From: Balneolales bacterium
GTDB lineage: Bacteria; Bacteroidota; Rhodothermia; Balneolales; Natronogracilivirgulaceae
NCBI GenBank assembly: GCA_007135895.1
Contig: SLHZ01000082.1
Coordinates: forward strand, 1 to 5,522
Length of the DNA stretch: 5,522 nucleotides
Direction of reading: 5' to 3'
Below are positions 1 through 5,522 of this stretch, in pieces; position 1 is the stretch's first letter; each line of letters starts with the position of its first letter. A program made the position numbers and the translations under genes. The notes under the pieces were generated by a model. The model searched no databases, was not told where the DNA came from, and saw only the letters and a program-made list of their open reading frames with translations.

Positions 1-2621
1 AAAATCCACCAGGAAGGTCCTACTTCAGAAAAGCGGTTCTGGGGATCATTGTCCCTCTGGTAGACCGGCCGCCAGTTTCGCTCACCGGTGACCGGGTGGC
101 GCTGCAGTTCAACAAACTCATAAGGGGTATAGCGCATACCGCTGCGGTAGTTCCCCGACAGGTAGAGTTTCATCTGGTTGAGCGGTGCCAGGCCAAAGAG
201 CGGGTTGGGCCGGTCATAGGTAAAGGTGAAATTCCCTTTTACATCCCACGGGCGATCCCAGGCCAGTGGTGTTTCAACATTGAAACCGAACTGGTCGCCG
301 GCCAGGATATTTCTCAGAGCGTCATTGGAGGTGGAGCTGAGTCCTTCGGCACGCGAATAGGTAATCGAGATATTGCCCATAAACCAGTCCTGATGGCGTT
401 TGATATAGGTGACTTCAACACCACGTACACGGGCGAAATCACCGTTGATACGGAAGTTTCTTTCGGTATCACGTCCCGTGGCATCCTGTATGATCAGTCT
501 TTCGGAGGTGATGAAGTCGTATTTATCGCTCCAGAAAGCTGAAACATTGAGCGCATCATTGGAAGTAAGCTGGTTGCGGAGTCCAATTTCGTAGGAGATA
601 TCTACTTCGGGATTCAGGTTGGGGTTGCCGAGATTAGAGAGGAACGAGCGGTCCTGATAGAAGGGATCCAGTCCGGCATAGACGAAAGAGGGGTGCGGAA
701 GCTTGGTCTTATGTCCGTAGTTGAAGTAGAGAACCTGGTTTTCACGGACCGGGAATGAGACACTGATACGTGGTAGCAGGCGCATCTTGAACCGGCTGCC
801 GAAGAAATTGTAGGTGTCGTTGTAATAGTCATCCCGTATTTTGTCATCAATGGGTGCCAGCGGGTCATCGACCATGTCATCGACGAATTGACCGGGGAAC
901 CAGTATTCCAGCCGGAGACCGAGGTTGGCGATCAGTCCCTGATAGCGAATCTGGTCGGTCACGAAGAAGGCACCCCGGCGAGGCTGCACGTTCCAGATGT
1001 CCGAGGTAGCTCCGAGCCGCTGTGTTTCAGTAAACGTATCTTCATCGATCTGGATGGGAGCTCCAACCCAGGGTCGGCGTATATCGATCCACTGATAGTC
1101 GTTGAACTTCATATCCAGACCCAGATTGAGCCGGTTGTTCCGGTTGAAAAAGAAGTTGGTGGTAGTGGCACGAATGGTATACTCCTCGGCAAAGTGGTCG
1201 TGCCAGAGTGTAGCGAGGCCACCATTATTCACCAGTCCGGGTCCGGGCAGTACATAGCGGAAATCATCACCGGCTTCAAACGGGATGGTGGGCGGTATGA
1301 CGATACTTTCGCCGTCAAATTCTCCTTCCACTATTTCGGGCCGCCAGTGCCGGCCGTTGGCATCGGTACGCAGGCGGGTGAACATTCGGCTGACCTGGAT
1401 GTCATAGAACATGGTGGAACTCACCGTGTGCGTCCATTTTACATAGGCGACCTTGCTGTCGTGGGTGTAGGTGTTCGCATTGTTCAGATTCTCGGAAAAA
1501 AAGAACTGGTATCCCGGCCGGATCTGTACATCATCACCCACGATCTGCAGCATACGCGTATTCTGATTGATCGTAAGCGAGCGCTGGTAGGAGGCCTCAA
1601 CCCTCATGGAGGGCCGGATGCGCCAGGTTATTTTTCCCATGCCGCTCCACCGGTTATCCTGCCGGGGCGACCAGAATGGACTGGATATGAGGGATGTGCG
1701 AATCGAATCGGCGGTATTCTTGTAAAACTCATTGGTAAGGTTGGCCTGACCGGCAATAAAAAAGGTCATGGTTCCGGGTGTATTGATACCAAGAGCCGGG
1801 AGTAATGATTGATAGAACTGTACCGGTCCGCCAAAATTCATTTCATAGATATCGGTAAAGAAGTTGCTGGAGGTAGCGGTCATCCGGCCCGGGTTGTCCC
1901 TTTTATGTGAAAAATAGCCGGAATAGGACTGTCCCCCCTCCTGGGTCCTGACGGTGACCACACCGGACGTGGCATCCCCTACTTCGGCTCCCACTCCACC
2001 GGTGGTAACCTCAACTTCCGCATAGGCGCTGGCTCCCAGATCGAGGCCAAAACCGGTTCCCGCAAGGGGATCCTGTGCCGAGACACCGTCAACAATGAAA
2101 CCGGCCTCTGAAGCCCTGCCACCCCGGATATAGAGTCCGGTCGGATCACGGATCACACCGGCCTGCTGTCCGACCACCTCATCGATTTGTCGGACGGGGG
2201 CAGCCTGGATATCATCCCGGGTGACGCGAGTGGATGTGGAGGACTGTTCAATATCAAAGATCGGACGTTCTCCAATGATGACCACTTCATCTTCTGCGGT
2301 GAGGACCTGTTCTCGCAATGAGATGTTCAGGACGACTGTTTCACCGGCTTCCACCCTGACTCCGGTATAGAGTTGTCGCTCAAAACCGACGTAGCTGAAC
2401 TCAACATCATAGCTTCCGGGTCTGATATTGGTGATTTCATAATTTCCCTCCAGGTCTGTCGAGGCGCCTAACGCCGTGCCCCGGATGATGACATTGACCC
2501 CGATAAGCTCTTCCCGGGTATCGGCATCGGTAATTTTTCCGGTAATACTACCGGTTTGAGCCCCGGCAGAAGCGGCGGAAACACATAAGAGTAGAGAAAG
2601 TAAATGGAATCTGGCCTTCAT
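1..2621 (-). CDS. TonB-dependent outer-membrane receptor with N-terminal carboxypeptidase-regulatory-like domain (3' end outside window)
   Basis: Predicted outer-membrane beta-barrel transporter that imports a substrate using TonB/ExbBD energy; the substrate is unknown. Translating the minus strand from ATG at 2621 gives 873 residues with no stop or frameshift, running off the left edge. Residues 1-21 look like a signal peptide (hydrophobic LLSLLL core, cleavage near SAGA-QTG). Residues 24-105 match a carboxypeptidase-regulatory-like beta-sandwich (GSITGKITDADT, GVNVIIRGT, GNYEITNIRPGSYDVEFSYVGF). Residues 112-119 (EVVIIGER) sit where this family carries its TonB-box-like segment. The plug covers about 125-230, with LYIRGGRASEAGFIVDGV and a VTTGGVGAEVGDATSGVV stretch. 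The rest is barrel-like alternating aromatic sequence, with the typical GNPNLNPE motif near 664-671. Family members usually have about 900-1100 residues, so only the last strands should be missing. The lipoprotein gene ends 8 bases upstream, indicating one operon. The only cysteine is in the signal peptide. No SusD-type partner is visible. The general family is secure. Confidence 0.94.
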   Translation of the reverse strand, partial: MKARFHLLSLLLCVSAASAGAQTGSITGKITDADTREELIGVNVIIRGTALGASTDLEGNYEITNIRPGSYDVEFSYVGFERQLYTGVRVEAGETVVLNISLREQVLTAEDEVVIIGERPIFDIEQSSTSTRVTRDDIQAAPVRQIDEVVGQQAGVIRDPTGLYIRGGRASEAGFIVDGVSAQDPLAGTGFGLDLGASAYAEVEVTTGGVGAEVGDATSGVVTVRTQEGGQSYSGYFSHKRDNPGRMTATSSNFFTDIYEMNFGGPVQFYQSLLPALGINTPGTMTFFIAGQANLTNEFYKNTADSIRTSLISSPFWSPRQDNRWSGMGKITWRIRPSMRVEASYQRSLTINQNTRMLQIVGDDVQIRPGYQFFFSENLNNANTYTHDSKVAYVKWTHTVSSTMFYDIQVSRMFTRLRTDANGRHWRPEIVEGEFDGESIVIPPTIPFEAGDDFRYVLPGPGLVNNGGLATLWHDHFAEEYTIRATTTNFFFNRNNRLNLGLDMKFNDYQWIDIRRPWVGAPIQIDEDTFTETQRLGATSDIWNVQPRRGAFFVTDQIRYQGLIANLGLRLEYWFPGQFVDDMVDDPLAPIDDKIRDDYYNDTYNFFGSRFKMRLLPRISVSFPVRENQVLYFNYGHKTKLPHPSFVYAGLDPFYQDRSFLSNLGNPNLNPEVDISYEIGLRNQLTSNDALNVSAFWSDKYDFITSERLIIQDATGRDTERNFRINGDFARVRGVEVTYIKRHQDWFMGNISITYSRAEGLSSTSNDALRNILAGDQFGFNVETPLAWDRPWDVKGNFTFTYDRPNPLFGLAPLNQMKLYLSGNYRSGMRYTPYEFVELQRHPVTGERNWRPVYQRDNDPQNRFSEVGPSWWI

Positions 2622-2632
2622 CACAGTATTCA
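2619..2632 (-). other. Tight lipoprotein-receptor gene junction without Shine-Dalgarno
   Basis: On the minus strand the lipoprotein stop TGA (2632-2630) is followed by AATACTGTG and then AAGGCC of the receptor, with the receptor ATG at 2621-2619 overlapping the final G context as GTG-ATG. GTG (2624-2622) and ATG (2621-2619) are adjacent in-frame start candidates. ATG is preferred because it directly starts MKARFHLL. No purine-rich ribosome-binding sequence is present, as is common in Bacteroidota-type genomes. The 8-base spacing implies one transcript and probably coupled translation. Confidence 0.6.
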
Positions 2633-4174
2633 GTCTTTGGGAAAATTTAGAAGATTCAGCATGGTCTCGGTTGCCCGGTTCAGTTCCGGACCCATTTGGA
2701 GCCAATCCATAGGATATCCGAAATAGATAATGGAATTATCCTGCGCGGCCACGGCGATGGCGCCCTGAACGGGGGTGAAGAAAGGCCGGGTCAGAAAACC
2801 AAGTTCGTAGAGTGTCCGCGCATCACCGAGTGGTTCAACGGGAAATGCACTCTGGGATCCCCTTCTCACCACCAGTGTATCCAGCTGAGGCTCGTCAATA
2901 GGTGCTAGAGTGGCATTGGCCTGAACCTGGTAGCTGGTCTGCCCTGCCGGTACGGGTTTCATTCCTGAAATGGGCAGAAAGTCAAAGATGGCATCTTCTT
3001 CCTGCATTCTTTTGGTGGGAATATTTACAAACATAGTCCCGCCGTTGGCAAAAAAGTCGATGGTAGATCGCAAGGCATAAGTAATATTGCGATCCAGATC
3101 TCCCGAGACCCAGTAGATATGATCCCATTCAGCAAGTATCCGGATCATGGTAGGGTCGACCGGTAGATGGAAAGCGCTGGACATGGGCACTTTGCGTCCT
3201 CCGGAAGCGGTTCCGTCGGTGACATGCAACATGTCATAATTGGTGATCCCTGCGGTTTCAAGCAACTCCTGGTGGAATCGGATCGCTGCCTGGCCCAGGG
3301 ATCCGGGGTAGTCGTTGACAAAAAGAATCCGGGATTGCTGTTCTTTGAGGTACCAGCTTACACTGTCGACCGGGCTCACGGCATCGGCATTGTCCACGGC
3401 ACGGATATAAAGTGTATTTTCGCTATTCATGCGCAGATTTTCGAGCGTGAGTCCGGAGGGGGTAAAACTTCGCCCCAGATATACACTGGCCGAGGTCTGG
3501 TTGCCTGCAGGCTGTTCGATCCGGAATGCCAAGAAGCTCACATCCACGGGAATGCGAAGCCAGGATGCAAGGGTGTCATTCATGACCACTTCGTAATGTG
3601 AGAGGTTGTCATCGCCATCGGGATCGCTGGCGGTCCATCCGAAGCTGGCTATGTGGAAGGTGGTATCGGGCGGGACCTCCATCTGGCGCTGGGGCGTGGT
3701 CGTTTTATGAAGCTCAATGACTGGTGGCGAGTTTTCAATGGGGAAAACCACACTGGCTCCAACAGGATCGCGGGCCCCTTCGTTATCGATAGCCCTCACG
3801 GTAAAACGCACATCGGCCACTCTTTCACCGGGAGGTATGGGAAGCACAAAAAGGCTGTCATTCTCACGGGTATAAACCCAATCGACCTCTCCCTCATTTT
3901 CAGGTGTATAGATCCATTCCCGGTCAGTGATGGCAAATTCAAATCCGGTGACATACCCATCGGGATCATCGCCCCACCATGAAATGAGGACCTGGCTGAC
4001 CAGCCGGCGGGTATCCGGATCATCAGGATCACCATCAAGTCGTATTTCATCAACCGTGAGGAAGGTCCGGGGTGGCAGGTTTTCGTTCATATTACCCTGT
4101 ATTCCGGCATCGCAGGAAACGAGACCGGTCAGGACAACAGCGATCAACAACAATGGCAGGGGACGAAGCTTCAT
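2630..4174 (-). CDS. Lipoprotein with two Ig/FN3-like domains and a C-terminal GATase1-like domain
   Basis: A complete 514-residue protein of unknown function. Residues 1-20 form a lipoprotein signal peptide (MKLR, then a leucine-rich core) ending in the lipobox LVSC, so Cys21 should be lipidated and anchor it in an envelope membrane. Residues about 35-147 and 149-276 look like two tandem beta-sandwich domains of Ig/FN3 type. Each has an acidic motif (WWGDDPDGYVTGFEF; GWTASDPDGDDNLSHYEV) and ends in an RAIDNEGA or RAVDNADA strand. The DPDG loops could bind calcium, which is inference. Residues about 281-513 resemble a class I glutamine-amidotransferase-like or ThuA-like alpha/beta fold: RILFVNDYPG, WDHIYWVSGD, LRSTIDFFANGGTMFVNIP, IIYFGYPMDW, MLNLLNFP. 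Cys21 is the only cysteine, so this domain lacks the usual nucleophile and is probably a binding module. The start is chosen because the signal peptide begins there; no Shine-Dalgarno precedes it. It lies 8 bases before the receptor gene and may act with it. The reading frame is certain, the C-terminal fold moderately so. Confidence 0.9.
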   Translation of the reverse strand: MKLRPLPLLLIAVVLTGLVSCDAGIQGNMNENLPPRTFLTVDEIRLDGDPDDPDTRRLVSQVLISWWGDDPDGYVTGFEFAITDREWIYTPENEGEVDWVYTRENDSLFVLPIPPGERVADVRFTVRAIDNEGARDPVGASVVFPIENSPPVIELHKTTTPQRQMEVPPDTTFHIASFGWTASDPDGDDNLSHYEVVMNDTLASWLRIPVDVSFLAFRIEQPAGNQTSASVYLGRSFTPSGLTLENLRMNSENTLYIRAVDNADAVSPVDSVSWYLKEQQSRILFVNDYPGSLGQAAIRFHQELLETAGITNYDMLHVTDGTASGGRKVPMSSAFHLPVDPTMIRILAEWDHIYWVSGDLDRNITYALRSTIDFFANGGTMFVNIPTKRMQEEDAIFDFLPISGMKPVPAGQTSYQVQANATLAPIDEPQLDTLVVRRGSQSAFPVEPLGDARTLYELGFLTRPFFTPVQGAIAVAAQDNSIIYFGYPMDWLQMGPELNRATETMLNLLNFPKD

Positions 4175-4208
4175 GGAGCTGGTTAAAGGAAGAACAAGAT
4201 GATATGTT

Positions 4209-4250
4209 AAAAAAGGGAAAAGAGGAGATCCCGAAGGACTCCCCTTTTCC
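4209..4250 (-). terminator. Strong intrinsic terminator after the T9SS-protein gene
   Basis: Read on the minus strand, bases 4250-4236 form the 5' arm and 4231-4216 the 3' arm of a 15-bp stem with one bulged T and one G-U pair. It is closed by a TTCG loop (4235-4232) flanked by C and G, the very stable C(UUCG)G tetraloop. After one C (4215) comes a run of six T (4214-4209). This is a textbook rho-independent terminator in the right orientation for the gene stopping at 4303. It ends only 34 bases before the ATG of the lipoprotein gene. The plus strand has a short A-run instead of a T-run after the stem, so it is not a good terminator in the other direction. Confidence 0.88.
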
Positions 4251-4262
4251 TGATGGGTTCGA

Positions 4263-4284
4263 GATAACCGCTCATCGGGTTATC
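4263..4284 (-). repeat. Small inverted repeat just upstream of the terminator
   Basis: Seven-base perfect arms, GATAACC at 4263-4269 and GGTTATC at 4278-4284, flank an 8-base loop. It lies in the untranslated tail of the T9SS-protein transcript, 18 bases after the stop codon and 12 bases before the terminator stem. No T-run follows it, so it is not itself a terminator. It could protect the 3' end of the mRNA or be a protein-binding site, but it is short enough to be chance. Confidence 0.3.
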
Positions 4285-4302
4285 AATACAGATACCGGGG
4301 TT

Positions 4303-5522
4303 CTATTTGATCAGCATCATCTTACGTGTGCTGACAAACGAACCGGCCTCCATGCGGTAGATATAGGAGCCGCTGGCCAGGCTTGTCCCGTCGAACTGTA
4401 CGGTGTGCCGGCCCGGACTCATCTCCTCATTGACCAGGGTCATGACCTGTCGGCCAAGGATATCATAAAGTGTTATCCTGACATGGGCCTGTTCTGGTAC
4501 ATCATATCGGATTTGTGTCACCGGGTTGAAGGGATTCGGATAGTTCTGCTCCAGAGCGAATGTCCTGGGAACATCATCCATTTCCGCCGAAGTCGGTGTC
4601 ACCAGGCGAATATTCCGGGATACCGGAATGAAATTGGGTCCTGTTTTGGTCGAAACCTGAACGGTATCAATACCGTCGGAGACCCAGACTGTCCAGCGGA
4701 AGCTTTCGGTCTCCAGAGGACGGGTTACGGCACGCAGCTGGCTTCGAGGAATGGTCACGGTATTGCCCCTTCCGTCATTGGCGGAACGTGTTTTAAAGAC
4801 GTAGTTCTCGAATGCCTCATCATCCTCTGTCGTAAGTACAAAGAAATACGTGAGTTCGTCGCCATCTGCATCGGTTGTTGCTGCCCATTGTCCCATGAGA
4901 TCATCGGAACCCAGATCCACCGTGGCGTTGTTGGCGGGCAGGAAGAGCGGGAAGATCCGGTTGGGATGGAACATATTCTCCGTTGCTTCCACATCTTCCT
5001 CGGTACGCATGGTCAGCTTGTTATTGCCAAAGTTGAAACCCATGACTCCCTGGACAAAATTGAGCTGTGATCCGGGCCGCATGTGGTCGTTGTAAGCGGC
5101 GGTGAAGTTGTTGAGTGTTCGAAGGCTGTTCTGGGCCATGTTCCAGCGCACGCGTATGGCGGGATGTTCGTCATCGGGAGTACCGGTTGCAAAAGACCAT
5201 TCACCGAAATCACTGCCCGGAGCGTCTGCCTGATTGGTCACGATATAGGCGTCCTCAAAACGGAGGACCATAGCTTCATAGGAAGCGGTACTGCTTTCGG
5301 GGCCGGCCACATCCAGTGTGGTAACTACGGGGATATATTCCGCATAGTCCACATTCTGTGCCAGAATCTCAAAGTCAGGTTCAATGAGATAGGGCAGGTC
5401 TCTGAAGCTGGGGTTGGTATTGGTATTGCCTATTTCGGAAGCGGTAATCCGTACGCGGTCACCCCGGCGCAGAGCGCCTGTTTGGGAATCGTTAGCCAGA
5501 AAGATACCTGACCAGGGTTCGG
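4303..5522 (-). CDS. Secreted protein with OB-like and FN3-like domains and T9SS type A sorting domain (5' end outside window)
   Basis: C-terminal 405 residues of a protein exported by the type IX secretion system; the stop is TAG at 4305-4303. The frame continues open to the right edge. An in-frame GTG at 5352 (visible residue 57) could be mistaken for a start, but the coding pattern and a domain run through it. Visible residues 1-125 resemble the OB-fold-like repeats of secreted FCB proteins (PWSGIFLAND, LRRGDRVRITASE, YEAMVLRFEDAYIV, FGEWSFATG). A second, shorter copy appears at about 148-177 (PGSQLNFVQGVMGFNFGNNKLTMR, then a D-V end). Residues about 186-300 look like an Ig/FN3-like domain (FPLFLPANNATVDL, QWAATTDADGDELTYFFVL, FRWTVWVSDG). 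Residues 320-405 are a clear type A sorting domain: FALEQNYPNPFNP, TLYDILGRQVMTLV, ASGSYIYRMEAG, ending RKMMLIK. The sorting domain is normally cleaved on export. No catalytic motif is visible in this part, so any enzymatic domain would lie upstream. A terminator follows the stop. Confidence 0.93.
   Translation of the reverse strand, partial: EPWSGIFLANDSQTGALRRGDRVRITASEIGNTNTNPSFRDLPYLIEPDFEILAQNVDYAEYIPVVTTLDVAGPESSTASYEAMVLRFEDAYIVTNQADAPGSDFGEWSFATGTPDDEHPAIRVRWNMAQNSLRTLNNFTAAYNDHMRPGSQLNFVQGVMGFNFGNNKLTMRTEEDVEATENMFHPNRIFPLFLPANNATVDLGSDDLMGQWAATTDADGDELTYFFVLTTEDDEAFENYVFKTRSANDGRGNTVTIPRSQLRAVTRPLETESFRWTVWVSDGIDTVQVSTKTGPNFIPVSRNIRLVTPTSAEMDDVPRTFALEQNYPNPFNPVTQIRYDVPEQAHVRITLYDILGRQVMTLVNEEMSPGRHTVQFDGTSLASGSYIYRMEAGSFVSTRKMMLIK

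Noticed and set aside
888..1805. A 305-codon plus-strand open frame
   Set aside because: It lies antisense to the receptor, whose minus-strand frame is continuous and has clear family motifs. The plus-strand translation shows no recognisable domain.
3796..4053. An 85-codon minus-strand open frame inside the lipoprotein gene
   Set aside because: It is an out-of-frame shadow of the well-supported lipoprotein reading frame and has no independent features.
4200..4207. TATCAT on the minus strand as a -10 box for the lipoprotein gene
   Set aside because: There is no matching -35 or Bacteroidota -33 TTG at suitable spacing; the sequence upstream is the terminator stem and T-run. A single hexamer match is too weak to call.
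4072..5070. A 332-codon plus-strand open frame crossing the terminator region
   Set aside because: It is antisense to the T9SS protein and the start of the lipoprotein, runs through a terminator hairpin, and its translation has scattered cysteines and no domain character.
4303..5352. GTG at 5352 as the true start of the T9SS-domain protein
   Set aside because: The frame is open and protein-like for another 56 codons up to the window edge (PWSGIFLAND, RRGDRVRITASE), and no signal peptide follows the GTG. T9SS cargo needs one, so the start must be outside the window.
1..5522. CRISPR array, tRNA/rRNA, insertion sequence or integration site
   Set aside because: No regularly spaced repeats, tRNA-like cloverleaf, transposase or long terminal inverted repeats were seen. 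Coding sequence accounts for all but about 136 bases.

Overview
The window holds three genes, all on the minus strand, and they fill almost all of it. Read in transcription order (high to low coordinates) they are: the 3' part of a secreted protein ending in a type IX secretion (T9SS) type A sorting domain (5522 to 4303, start outside the window); a 128-base gap with a strong intrinsic terminator; a complete lipoprotein gene (4174 to 2630); and, 8 bases later, a TonB-dependent outer-membrane receptor (2621 to 1, missing its C-terminus). The receptor reading frame is open without interruption over 873 codons. No RNA gene, mobile element or CRISPR array was seen.

The organism is most likely a member of the Bacteroidota / Fibrobacterota-Chlorobiota-Bacteroidota (FCB) group. 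The evidence is the C-terminal domain beginning NYPNPFNP and ending in a lysine, the carboxypeptidase-regulatory-like domain in front of the receptor plug, and gene starts with no Shine-Dalgarno sequence. The roughly balanced base composition and the NYPNPFNP style of sorting signal would suit Balneolota/Rhodothermota or a related marine lineage better than classical Bacteroides. That narrower placement is inference from memory, not a search.

All three products are predicted to act outside the cytoplasm. The T9SS protein should be exported across the outer membrane and released or anchored at the surface. The lipoprotein combines two Ig/FN3-like domains with a C-terminal glutamine-amidotransferase-like alpha/beta domain that has no cysteine. 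It is probably cotranscribed with the receptor and may be its accessory protein. No SusD homologue is visible, so this is not an ordinary SusC/SusD pair. The transported substrate cannot be read from the sequence. The terminator separates the T9SS gene from the lipoprotein-receptor pair, although only 34 bases lie between its U-tract and the lipoprotein start.
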